Positions 1 through 6,708 are shown, counted from the stretch's first letter. The stretch: 8,764 nucleotides of DNA from Nitrospiraceae bacterium (GCA_020354155.1 CP070644.1:90059-98822), one strand, 5' to 3'. Numbers and translations are program-made. Notes: generated by a model from the letters alone, not told the origin.

Positions 1-349
1 GATCAAAAACCTGAATACGGTGATTGCCTGTGTCAGCAATATAAACATCCCCGCCATCTGATATATCAATGCCGAGAGGATATTTGAACTGTCCCTTGCC
101 AGTGCCCTCCTTGCCGAATTCAAACTTCCATCTACCGTTGTGGTCCACCACAACGACCCTGTTATTCACTCCATCAACAATGTAAATGTATCCGTTTTTG
201 CCGATGGCAAGGTCGCTTGGCTGGTCAGCACCCGGCCTGATATCGAACAGGAATTCTGCATTGATACAGTCCAGGCCGAATGCCTCAATCCCGCAAAGCC
301 AGAGCAGGCAAATAGAAGCGATGCCTGCAGCTATGCGTTTTCTAAGCAT
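1..349 (-). CDS. Exported NHL-repeat beta-propeller protein, C-terminus cut by window edge
   Basis: Only the first 116 codons lie in the window. The protein opens with a basic tip (LRKR) and a hydrophobic stretch at about residues 6-25 ending near EAFG, a probable signal peptide. Two NHL repeats follow: one at about 44-75 with the core YIYIVDGVNNRVVVVD, and one at about 90-116 with DVYIADTGNHRIQVFD. NHL repeats form beta-propeller blades used for protein or ligand contact and are common beside multiheme cytochrome genes; no catalytic role can be read. It follows the triheme cytochrome gene by 44 nt on the same strand, so it is probably the last seen member of that operon. The start is uncertain: ATG at 349 has no clear Shine-Dalgarno, and an in-frame GTG at 370 is an alternative whose nearest purine-rich stretch (GAGGGG) is 17 nt away. 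Family is sure, function is not. Confidence 0.85.
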   Translation of the reverse strand, partial: MLRKRIAAGIASICLLWLCGIEAFGLDCINAEFLFDIRPGADQPSDLAIGKNGYIYIVDGVNNRVVVVDHNGRWKFEFGKEGTGKGQFKYPLGIDISDGGDVYIADTGNHRIQVFD

Positions 350-393
350 GATCCATGAGAACGCAGTCACATGCAGGGAGCATGCTACCCCTC

Positions 394-1230
394 TTAGTAA
401 CTGAATAACTTCGGTATATAGAATTTCTCATACTTAGTTATCATACCGGCAATATTCAGCTGCTGCAAGTCTACAGTTCTGTTCAGCGAGAAGCCCAGGT
501 CGTTGTAGACAAGAATGCCCTGCTTTGAATGGCAATCCTTACAGTCGTGCCCTTTCGGCTTAATGCTGACATGGAATTTCTTTTTTACATTGTCCCGCTG
601 TTCAGGAGTCAGCTTGTCCCGTACATTCATATAGTCCTGGGCCAGAGGCGCATCCTGAATCTGAAGCGCTGACTCAAGCCTTTCACCATATCGGTAATAG
701 GGAGCTATTTTTGAAAACTGGTCTTCCACTTCAGCCAGATTGCCAGTGTCTGAATCGTAGCTTGTTCCAAAAAACGGTCCCTGCGGATCCTCATTCAGGG
801 GGTTATACCACTTGTAGACGAGATCAACACCCTCTTTCGTCTCTATATGACAGGTTTCACAGACAAAGAACTGTGTGTGCATATTCAAAAGGGCCCTCAC
901 TTTTTTGCTTTTGCTGTGAGGGTAGTCAGAATGGCATATGTAACAGACGGGCTGCACATTCTCAGGTAACTTCGGATATTCAACTGTATTATGAAAATGC
1001 CTGTGCTTCTCATATGCTTCCTGTTGTCTGACTTCATCTAAAATCGCGGACCGCTGCTTTTCGTCCATCTTTTTCTTCATTGGTATCAGGAGCCCTGGCC
1101 CGTGGTGAGAAAAAGTAACCTGATAGGTGACTCCAATAAATACCAGGAGCGTTACGATTTTAAAAATAAACCCGATTATATATACGGATTTTGGATGTTC
1201 CAAACGTTTTGGTTTGCCTGCCACTTTCAT
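394..1230 (-). CDS. Membrane-anchored triheme c-type cytochrome
   Basis: 278 residues. A single N-terminal helix at about 16-38 after a positive tip (KPKR) would anchor the protein in the inner membrane with the rest in the periplasm. Three heme c attachment motifs are visible: CYICH (96-100), CETCH (124-128) and CKDCH (230-234). A stretch of about 100 residues without a motif separates the second and third, rich in Tyr and acidic residues. Spare histidines that could be distal ligands cluster at 76-80 (HRHFH), 118, 220 and 228. The anchor recalls NapC/NrfH quinol dehydrogenases, but those carry four or more closely spaced hemes, so I do not assign it there. The gene starts 13 nt after the cytochrome b stop codon, with AAGGGGG just before the ATG, indicating tight co-expression. 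Probable role: electron relay from the cytochrome b/octaheme unit to periplasmic carriers. Heme binding is well supported; the exact role is inferred. Confidence 0.88.
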   Translation of the reverse strand: MKVAGKPKRLEHPKSVYIIGFIFKIVTLLVFIGVTYQVTFSHHGPGLLIPMKKKMDEKQRSAILDEVRQQEAYEKHRHFHNTVEYPKLPENVQPVCYICHSDYPHSKSKKVRALLNMHTQFFVCETCHIETKEGVDLVYKWYNPLNEDPQGPFFGTSYDSDTGNLAEVEDQFSKIAPYYRYGERLESALQIQDAPLAQDYMNVRDKLTPEQRDNVKKKFHVSIKPKGHDCKDCHSKQGILVYNDLGFSLNRTVDLQQLNIAGMITKYEKFYIPKLFSY

Positions 1231-1243
1231 CCACCCCCTTTAG

Positions 1244-2116
1244 TTAAACAGAATGTTTTCTTTCTTGTATTAAGTCTTTCATATAGTCTTTTTCTTCCGG
1301 GATCTCTTTGAGATTGTTGATGTACTCAAGGAAATGCTCCTCAATCTGGTGCTCCCTTGTGATCTTTCCGGTGATGAAGGTCCATTGAAGAGGAAATCTG
1401 CCCGGTACAAGGTGCACATTCGACCAGTGCCAGAATACGACAACGGTAATTGCCATGATCGCTTCATCAGCATGCATGAGCCGTGCGAAATCCTGGGCGA
1501 ACTCGGGATTCGGCCAGATCATGGCCATTGCTTCAGGAAAGAGCAGCGTTGACCCCGCTGAAATCAGCACAAAACTGCCCCATAAGATTGCCAGGTAATG
1601 CAGTTTCTGTTTATACATGAATTTTTCCATTTTTGGACGGTGCGGTTCCTTGCCGAGAAAATATCTGACATCATGTATTACATCCTGCAGATCCTTCATC
1701 CTCGGGATCTGGGTTCTTCTGATGTCGAACCTCTTTTTTGCAATACGATGCAGTGATCCTCCGATAATTGTGACCAGATGGTAGACGCTGGCGATCACCA
1801 TTAATGCTGCAGCAACTCTATGGATCAGTCGCGCGGTATCTGCACCGCCAAAGGCCGATATCATATAGGGGGCCCACCAGAGGTCACCGAAATGCAGTGA
1901 CAGCCCTGTAGCAGCCAGCACAAGAAAGGTGACAAAGGTCAAAAAATGCTGTATGACGATGTGGATTGAGTATCTGGGCAGATCACCCAGCGGGTCTGAC
2001 TTAACATACTTGTATATGTCCCTGGGTATCTTGCCAACGCCCTCAACATAGGCATCATCTGCCGGAATTTCCGTAACATTCGATGATTCGGCCAGATTAT
2101 TAGACATTGATTCCAT
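1244..2116 (-). CDS. Cytochrome b, formate dehydrogenase gamma/cytochrome b561-type quinol-binding subunit
   Basis: 290 residues with about four membrane helices at roughly 53-75, 95-118, 172-195 and 212-237, and charged cytoplasmic-type loops between. Histidines in or at the ends of the helices (H52, H57, H75, H99, H113, H173, H215, H230, H235) provide candidates for binding two b hemes, as in FdnI-like subunits. Such proteins exchange electrons between the menaquinone pool and a periplasmic partner. No formate dehydrogenase catalytic subunit is nearby; the partners are multiheme cytochromes c, which fits a bc-type quinol oxidoreductase like Geobacter CbcB rather than a dehydrogenase. AGGAGG lies 4 nt before the ATG at 2116; a second in-frame ATG three codons later is 13 nt from it and less likely. 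The N-terminal 45 residues are polar and unassigned. The gene is second in the operon, 47 nt after the octaheme gene. Confidence 0.9.
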   Translation of the reverse strand: MESMSNNLAESSNVTEIPADDAYVEGVGKIPRDIYKYVKSDPLGDLPRYSIHIVIQHFLTFVTFLVLAATGLSLHFGDLWWAPYMISAFGGADTARLIHRVAAALMVIASVYHLVTIIGGSLHRIAKKRFDIRRTQIPRMKDLQDVIHDVRYFLGKEPHRPKMEKFMYKQKLHYLAILWGSFVLISAGSTLLFPEAMAMIWPNPEFAQDFARLMHADEAIMAITVVVFWHWSNVHLVPGRFPLQWTFITGKITREHQIEEHFLEYINNLKEIPEEKDYMKDLIQERKHSV

Positions 2117-2163
2117 AATGCCTCCTTAACATTTTTTTAAATGACTTGTTCAGTTTCATGATC

Positions 2164-3234
2164 TTATTTCCGTTTCGATTTACCGCGCCATGTTGTACCT
2201 CTGCGTATCTGCCATTTTATTCCGTCTTTTTTCCTGCCGAACGTTTCGAGCAGCATAAGTCCTACCAGGCCGAAGACGGAGCCGTAAAAGACAAAATGCA
2301 GACTGGTATTGGCGACGTAGAGCACAGGTTTTTCTTTGTCTATTTTTGAGTGAACGTCTATTTTTGCAAATTGCTCATTTGCATCTTCGTGGCACTGTTT
2401 GCAGGTATTCGCTATTTTATCCTTGTGTACTGTAGCTTTTGGATCATCTTTTTTGTAAATGTCATGTATTGCACTCGTAGCATGACAGCTGACACAGTCA
2501 GCTGCTTCCTGTGAGCCCAGCGCCACTGATTTGCCGTGAACTGATTGATTATATGTTGCAACTGCCTCCAGGCTTTCCCTAGAAACATTTAATGATTTCA
2601 TGGAATCAATATCTTCATGACAGTTTTTAGAACAGAGCTGAACTATTTCCTGAGGTGAACGAGAGGTCTTATGGCGCAGACGATGGGTTATATGCTTGTA
2701 GGCCTGGGTAACACCTTTTCTCTCATGACAGTTCAGACAGCGGGTCAGGGTTGTATCAAAGGCCACTCTCTTTTCATCGACCATTGTATAGAGCGGGTTG
2801 AGATGACAATATTTGCAATGAGGCTTTGCGTCCCTGACAGCCTGGGAATCATCATCTTTTTTGCCATGAGCACTGTTGTTGTAGACCTCTATTATGTTTT
2901 TGTGCGAGAAATTTTCCTTGGAAAAAGGTGGTTTGATATGACATTCATTGGCACAGTTTACTTCTTCAGTTACAGGGTCGTGTGGAAGTTTCTTGATGTA
3001 GGAGTGGCAGTCTCTGCATGGTACGTTTCTGTGCGTGGTATTGGCGTAAATATTTTCATCGACACTATAGTTTCTTTTTCGCCCATCTTCATCTATCCTT
3101 CCTAATTGTTTGTACTTGTGGCACATGAGGCAGTTTTCCTTGTCAGCTGCCACAGCTGGCGTGCTGGAAATTAAAGCCATTGAAAATAAAGAAAGAATCA
3201 ACGAGGCTTTTAAGACATAGTTGATATGTTGCAA
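2164..3234 (-). CDS. Octaheme-motif membrane-tethered cytochrome c (CbcA-like)
   Basis: 356 residues. A signal peptide (about 1-30, ending PAVAA) is followed by eight heme-type motifs: CLMCH (35-39), CRDCH (73-77), CANECH (94-99), CKYCH (140-144), CLNCH (166-170), CSKNCH (201-206), CVSCH (247-251) and CKQCH (278-282). The third and sixth have three residues between the cysteines (CX3CH) instead of two. A C-terminal helix at about 304-330 followed by a strongly basic tail (ending RGKSKRK) should hold the protein on the inner membrane with the tail in the cytoplasm. A multiheme c protein with membrane tail next to a cytochrome b is the plan of Geobacter CbcBA, recalled from the literature rather than searched. 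It probably takes electrons from the adjacent cytochrome b. The start is a TTG at 3234; no in-frame ATG exists before residue 19, which would lose most of the signal peptide. First gene of the operon. Confidence 0.9.
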   Translation of the reverse strand: MQHINYVLKASLILSLFSMALISSTPAVAADKENCLMCHKYKQLGRIDEDGRKRNYSVDENIYANTTHRNVPCRDCHSYIKKLPHDPVTEEVNCANECHIKPPFSKENFSHKNIIEVYNNSAHGKKDDDSQAVRDAKPHCKYCHLNPLYTMVDEKRVAFDTTLTRCLNCHERKGVTQAYKHITHRLRHKTSRSPQEIVQLCSKNCHEDIDSMKSLNVSRESLEAVATYNQSVHGKSVALGSQEAADCVSCHATSAIHDIYKKDDPKATVHKDKIANTCKQCHEDANEQFAKIDVHSKIDKEKPVLYVANTSLHFVFYGSVFGLVGLMLLETFGRKKDGIKWQIRRGTTWRGKSKRK

Positions 3235-3247
3235 TTCTCCTCCCCCC
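3235..3247 (-). promoter_or_regulatory. Ribosome binding site fixing a TTG start
   Basis: Read on the minus strand, GGGGGGAGGAGAA directly precedes TTG at 3234-3232. The GGAGG core is 4 nt from the TTG, the same spacing as AGGAGG before the cytochrome b ATG. No in-frame ATG, GTG or TTG was seen further upstream in the stretch I read, so this rare start is the best choice. Confidence 0.7.
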
Positions 3248-3392
3248 TTTCTGAATACTTCGGGACTACATTTTATTTTTACAAGACGTAAACTCCGTTC
3301 TTCTGACGTTTTCGTGCACCTGACCCTCGTTGCATCAGGATCCGGCTATATTAAGAAAACCAACTGTATTTAAACGGAATATCGGAAAACTC

Positions 3393-3404
3393 CTATTTAA
3401 ATAG
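3393..3404. repeat. Perfect 12-bp palindrome CTATTTAAATAG
   Basis: CTATTTAAATAG is fully self-complementary and covers the candidate -10 box of the leftward operon. It could be an operator for a dimeric regulator, but its AT-only centre in an AT-rich region makes chance possible. Confidence 0.35.
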
Positions 3405-3426
3405 CATTTATTATCCTGTCTGTCAA
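3398..3426 (-). promoter_or_regulatory. Candidate sigma-70 promoter for the cytochrome bc operon
   Basis: On the minus strand a perfect -35 box TTGACA (3426-3421) is followed after 17 bp by TATTTA (3403-3398), which matches only 3 of 6 bases of the -10 consensus. This would give a 5' leader of about 155 nt before the TTG start. The weak -10 suggests either an activated promoter or a chance match. Confidence 0.3.
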
Positions 3427-3460
3427 GTAGCAGTTATATATAAATAAAAAGAAATTATAT

Positions 3461-5041
3461 ATGCGCCGCAGGGCTCAATACTTAAGTATTTATAAAAGGA
3501 ATGCCGAATTGAGTAGTGTAATGTTTATGAATTCGCTGAAACTTAAAATTATTATTGCTGCTCTGGCTATCATGTCAATTGTTATGACGGCAACAACCTT
3601 ACGGGATATCAGGGCAACTGAGGAAAAGATGTTCGAGACCCAGAAGGAAAAGGCGGAACTCCTGTCCGAAAGCATAACCCAAGGCATCATGGTATTGATG
3701 CTGAAAAATATGCAGCAGGACCTGCAGAGCATGATGGAGGGCCTTGTCAAGGACTCAGAGGAATTGAAAGAAATTCGTATTTTTCTCCCTGACACGGGAA
3801 CGATCGTTGTCTCTTCAAAGCCGAAAGAGATTGGTACGAAGATTTATCCGAAAGACCTTGAAATGCTGCGATCCAACCTGGGATTGAACGCATTTCTTGT
3901 TGAAAAGAGCGGAGAAGAATATGCCTCCAAGTTGACTGAGATAGAGAACCAGCAAGCCTGTCATACCTGCCACAGTCCTGAAAGGAAAATTCTTGGAGTC
4001 TTGGACGTAGAAGTCTCACTTTCTGAAGTATACAGTTCAATAGCTGCGCTCAAGAAAGAACATTTCATTGATACTCTTATTGGATTTATTTTTATGGGGG
4101 GCGGTTTTTTTCTTGTTATTGGTCTTTTAATTAACAGGCCGATAACGAGCATGGTCAGAACGATCCAGGCAATAGAGAAGGGAGACACAACAGTCCGGAT
4201 GGAAGAGAACATGCGAAATGAGTTTGGACTTGTTGCACGAAGTTTTAACAGCATGCTTGATTCTCATGAGGCCGCTCAAAAAGAGATTGAGCACTATCAT
4301 GAAGAACAAATGCAGAGGGCTGCCAAACTTGCGTCACTTGGTGAGATAATATCCGGCATTGCCCACGAGATTAAGAACCCTCTCGCCGGTATAAGCTGTG
4401 CAGTGCAGGTATTTCAGGCCGAAATGTCTAAAGATGACAGCAGGAGGGTTGTTACCAGGGAAATATTAAATCATATTAAAAGACTGGACAGCACGGTAAA
4501 GGATCTCTTGAATTATGCAAAACCAAAGCCGCCTCGTTTTTTCCCCTGCAAGGTAAGCGACGTTATGGACAAGGCTGTTTTTTTTGTGTACCCCGAGGCC
4601 AAGAAACATAATGTTGTGATTGAGACTGACATTCAAAAAGATCTGAATGAAGTCATGATGGATCCGGACCAGATGGAGCAGGTATTTCTCAATCTCATGA
4701 TTAATGCTGTCCAGGCAATGCCCGAAGGGGGGAAATTCAGTATCGAAGCACAGGAGATGGCTAAAGGGGAGGTACAGGAAAACATTAAAGCTCAGATTGC
4801 CAGTGAAGAAGTGCTCAGGATTGAATTTACTGATACCGGCAAGGGGATAGCCAGTGAGCATATGAAAAATATTTTTGATCCTTTTTTTACACGGAAGGCA
4901 AAGGGGACCGGTTTGGGTCTTGCAATCAGCCAGAGGATAGTAGAGGAACACGGAGGAGAAATCGTTGTTCATAGTGAGGTTGGCAAGGGAAGTCATTTTA
5001 TCATTTATCTGCCGGTAGTCACTTTGACGGTAACGGTCTGA
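3461..5041 (+). CDS. Membrane sensor histidine kinase with periplasmic c-heme motif
   Basis: 526 residues from the outermost ATG. Helix 1 (about 27-46) and helix 2 (about 205-225) enclose a periplasmic sensor domain of about 155 residues. Near its end lies CHTCH (167-171) followed by a strand reading GVLDVEVSL, as in the c-heme PAS-like sensors of Geobacter chemoreceptors. A HAMP linker (about 226-278), an H-box with phospho-acceptor H302 (SGIAHEIKNPLAG) and a HATPase_c domain follow: N box NLMINAVQAM (411-420), G1 DTGKGI (458-463), F box FDPFFTRK and G2 GTGLGL. It pairs with the response regulator starting 17 nt downstream. The start is unsure: ATG 3461 lacks a Shine-Dalgarno, while TTG at 3509 (codon 17) has AAAGGA 8 nt upstream and may be the true start; ATG 3521 is also possible. 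All keep helix 1. Predicted signal: periplasmic redox state or a heme ligand. Confidence 0.93.
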   Translation: MRRRAQYLSIYKRNAELSSVMFMNSLKLKIIIAALAIMSIVMTATTLRDIRATEEKMFETQKEKAELLSESITQGIMVLMLKNMQQDLQSMMEGLVKDSEELKEIRIFLPDTGTIVVSSKPKEIGTKIYPKDLEMLRSNLGLNAFLVEKSGEEYASKLTEIENQQACHTCHSPERKILGVLDVEVSLSEVYSSIAALKKEHFIDTLIGFIFMGGGFFLVIGLLINRPITSMVRTIQAIEKGDTTVRMEENMRNEFGLVARSFNSMLDSHEAAQKEIEHYHEEQMQRAAKLASLGEIISGIAHEIKNPLAGISCAVQVFQAEMSKDDSRRVVTREILNHIKRLDSTVKDLLNYAKPKPPRFFPCKVSDVMDKAVFFVYPEAKKHNVVIETDIQKDLNEVMMDPDQMEQVFLNLMINAVQAMPEGGKFSIEAQEMAKGEVQENIKAQIASEEVLRIEFTDTGKGIASEHMKNIFDPFFTRKAKGTGLGLAISQRIVEEHGGEIVVHSEVGKGSHFIIYLPVVTLTVTV

Positions 5042-5043
5042 CA

Positions 5044-5051
5044 GGAGGAGG
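5044..5051 (+). promoter_or_regulatory. Ribosome binding site for the response regulator TTG start
   Basis: GGAGGAGG lies 7 nt before TTG at 5059 and just after the kinase stop codon (TGA ending at 5041). The receiver domain begins within five residues of this TTG, as is normal for the family, so a later start would damage the first beta strand. Confidence 0.75.
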
Positions 5052-5058
5052 AAGGTTT

Positions 5059-6435
5059 TTGATACAATCGAGAATTCTTGTTATTGACGATGAAGAGCTT
5101 ATAATCAGGAGCCTGAAACAGCATCTTGAGCAAGAGGGGTACGAAGTGTTAACAGCGGGCGATGGAGAGGAAGGCCTTGAGAAGTTCATGACCGAAAGCC
5201 CCGACCTCATCATTCTGGACCTTAATATGCCAGGCATGAGCGGTATGGAAACACTGGAGTCAATGAAAAAGGTGAAAAAGGATGTAACGGTCATAATCAT
5301 AACTGCCCATGGAGATATAGAAACGGCAGTTTCAGCAATCAAACTGGGAGCCAGTGATTTTGTGGAAAAGCCCTTTGAACTGGACAGGATGTCCATCATG
5401 GTCAAAAAATCAATGGAAACTGTTCAGCTGAAAAAAGAAGTTACCTATCTGAGAGAGGAGAAATATTGCACCTACAGCTTCAGCAATGTCATAGGAGAGT
5501 CTCCTGGAATGAAAGATGTATTGAAACTGTCCGAGAAAATAGCTGCCAGTGATGCCAATACTATTCTCATCCAGGGAGAAAGCGGCACAGGAAAGAGCCT
5601 GCTTGCAAGGACTATCCATTACCACAGTGCGAGGGCCCAGGAACCCTTTGTAGAGGTGACCTGTACGGCCATACCGGAAGCGCTTATCGAGAGTGAACTC
5701 TTTGGTCATGAAAAAGGGGCTTTTACTGATGCCAAGAACGCAAAAAAGGGTCTCTTTGAAGTAGCGAATGGCGGCACGATATACCTTGATGAAATAGGCG
5801 ACATACAGATGTCTACCCAGGCAAAGCTCCTCAGGGCTCTTGAGGAGAGGACCTTTAAGAAAGTCGGCGGCCTCAGAGATATCAGGGTAAACGTGCGAGT
5901 CGTGGCAACGACAAATAAAAAAGACCTTGAAGAGGCGGTAACGGCCGGTAATTTCAGGGCAGACCTGTACTACAGATTGAAGGTATTTCCAATTTATATA
6001 CAGCCGCTGCGTGAGAGAAAAGAAGACATCATGCCCCTTGCAATGCACTATATCACAACCTTTAACAGGGAGTTTAAAAAAAATGTGAAAGGCATATCCC
6101 AGGGGGCCAGAAAACATCTCATTGATTATCCCTGGTTTGGTAATGCCCGTGAGTTGAGAAATGTAATAGAACGAGTCTGCATCCTGGAGGATACGGATGT
6201 TATTTATCCTGAACATCTTCCCACAGAAATCATTAAACACATTGATATCAAGAGTGACAATAATAATGGATCGATCAACATTCCCTGTGAAGGAATTTCT
6301 CTGAAGAATGTTGAAAAGGATCTGATAGCCCAGGCATTGCAAAAATCTGGAGGCAACCAGACAAAGGCTGCAAAACTGCTTGAGATTACTCGAGACACCC
6401 TGCGGTACAAAATGCAAAAATACGGATTTCTCTGA
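5059..6435 (+). CDS. NtrC-family sigma-54-dependent response regulator
   Basis: 458 residues in three domains. The receiver (about 5-120) has the acidic pair D10/D11, phospho-acceptor D54 (LIILDLNMPG), T82 and K104. The sigma-54 AAA+ domain (about 142-375) has Walker A GESGTGKS (173-180), the sigma-54 contact loop as GAFTDA (220-225) instead of GAFTGA, Walker B IYLDEIGD (241-248) and the arginine-finger region FRADLYYRL (299-307). A Fis-type helix-turn-helix ends the protein (about 430-457, GGNQTKAAKLLEITRDTLR). It should be phosphorylated by the kinase directly upstream, oligomerise on an upstream site and open sigma-54 promoters. The best target is the -24/-12 promoter 258 bp after its stop codon. 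In Geobacter sulfurreducens a sigma-54 regulator (BccR) encoded near cbcBA controls those genes (recalled, not searched), and the gene context here is similar; orthology is not shown. Translation starts at TTG. Confidence 0.96.
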   Translation: MIQSRILVIDDEELIIRSLKQHLEQEGYEVLTAGDGEEGLEKFMTESPDLIILDLNMPGMSGMETLESMKKVKKDVTVIIITAHGDIETAVSAIKLGASDFVEKPFELDRMSIMVKKSMETVQLKKEVTYLREEKYCTYSFSNVIGESPGMKDVLKLSEKIAASDANTILIQGESGTGKSLLARTIHYHSARAQEPFVEVTCTAIPEALIESELFGHEKGAFTDAKNAKKGLFEVANGGTIYLDEIGDIQMSTQAKLLRALEERTFKKVGGLRDIRVNVRVVATTNKKDLEEAVTAGNFRADLYYRLKVFPIYIQPLRERKEDIMPLAMHYITTFNREFKKNVKGISQGARKHLIDYPWFGNARELRNVIERVCILEDTDVIYPEHLPTEIIKHIDIKSDNNNGSINIPCEGISLKNVEKDLIAQALQKSGGNQTKAAKLLEITRDTLRYKMQKYGFL

Positions 6436-6484
6436 GAATAGGTTTTGAAAATGTTTTTTATCAGAGGTGAAAATAAACTTTTTC

Positions 6485-6513
6485 TTGAAATATCGTTTTG
6501 CATATGGTATAAA
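6485..6513 (+). promoter_or_regulatory. Candidate sigma-70 promoter
   Basis: TTGAAA (6485-6490), a 17-bp spacer and TATAAA (6508-6513) match five of six consensus bases in each box with ideal spacing. Initiation near 6520 would give a transcript that passes the activator dyad and the sigma-54 promoter on its way to the cytochrome gene, or a short RNA of its own. It could supply basal expression. Confidence 0.5.
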
Positions 6514-6529
6514 GTGAGGAAAATTGCCT

Positions 6530-6583
6530 ATGTGGCTTAATCAACATCTGTGGAATTTAACTCATGCTGTTTGTATGGAATGA
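6530..6583 (+). CDS. Possible 17-residue mini-ORF
   Basis: An ATG at 6530 opens 17 codons (MWLNQHLWNLTHAVCME) ending in TGA. GAGG stands 10 nt upstream and the sigma-70-like promoter would start transcription about 10 nt before the ATG. The peptide has no recognised motif. ORFs this short are common by chance, so this is a low-confidence candidate. Confidence 0.15.
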   Translation: MWLNQHLWNLTHAVCME

Positions 6584-6593
6584 AGGGTATACG

Positions 6594-6611
6594 GTGCCAA
6601 CAATTTGACAC
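6594..6611. promoter_or_regulatory. Dyad GTGNCAA-N4-TTGNCAC, candidate activator site
   Basis: GTGCCAA (6594-6600) and TTGACAC (6605-6611) are inverted half-sites matching at six of seven positions each, separated by CAAT. The centre lies about 115 bp upstream of the start expected from the sigma-54 promoter, the usual range for an NtrC-family enhancer. The Fis-type helix-turn-helix of the upstream regulator would suit an 18-bp dyad. Only one copy was seen; many such regulators use two. Confidence 0.5.
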
Positions 6612-6692
6612 ACATGGGTGAGATTTATTAATTTTTTAGTTTGCTTTCCACGTTTTCGGGCTAAATCTGCCTTTATTTCCCAAAAAAAATAC

Positions 6693-6708
6693 TGGCATGT
6701 GTTTTGCA
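6693..6708 (+). promoter_or_regulatory. Sigma-54 (-24/-12) promoter
   Basis: TGGCATGTGTTTTGCA matches the TGGCAYR-N4-TTGCW consensus at every position, with GG and GC exactly 10 bp apart. Transcription should start near 6719, giving a leader of about 66 nt before the OmcS-like cytochrome ATG. An NtrC-type regulator gene lies immediately upstream and a dyad lies about 90 bp before the -24 box, so the whole sigma-54 control unit is present. Confidence 0.88.

Larger units (their letters stand above)
3235..3460. promoter_or_regulatory. Divergent intergenic control region
   Basis: 226 bp separate the cytochrome operon (leftward) from the kinase/regulator pair (rightward), so promoters for both must lie here or overlap the kinase start. 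It is AT-rich toward the kinase. I found one sigma-70-like candidate for the leftward operon and a 12-bp palindrome on top of it, but no convincing -24/-12 sigma-54 promoter in either direction. The octamer TTTAAATA (minus strand) occurs twice, 27 bp apart, once inside the palindrome. No convincing rightward promoter was identified. Confidence 0.6.

Noticed and set aside
394..1230. NapC/NrfH quinol dehydrogenase assignment for the triheme cytochrome
   Set aside because: It has the N-terminal anchor but only three widely spaced heme motifs and lacks the compact tetraheme arrangement.
1244..2116. Formate dehydrogenase operon
   Set aside because: The cytochrome b resembles the gamma subunit, but no molybdopterin catalytic subunit or iron-sulfur subunit is present; all neighbours are multiheme cytochromes.
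2671..3105. Plus-strand open frame opposite the octaheme cytochrome
   Set aside because: The minus strand holds ordered heme motifs here; the opposing frame is Val/Phe-rich because it reads the complement of Cys/His/Lys-rich codons.
3404..3416. Possible sigma-54 promoter for the leftward operon (minus strand GG-N9-GC)
   Set aside because: The GG to GC spacing is 9 bp, one short of the strict 10, and the flanking bases do not match TGGCA or TTGCW.
4466..4996. Minus-strand open frame opposite the kinase catalytic domain
   Set aside because: The plus strand carries the H, N, G1, F and G2 boxes across this stretch, so the frame is a shadow.
5410..6417. Minus-strand open frame of 335 codons opposite the response regulator
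   Set aside because: It lies wholly antisense to a clear NtrC-family gene with all motifs intact. Its translation has no recognisable domain and no Shine-Dalgarno was evident.
6430..6466. Inverted repeat CTCTGA / TCAGAG around the response regulator stop as a terminator
   Set aside because: The stem is only 6 bp with a loop of about 25 nt and no T tract follows the second arm.
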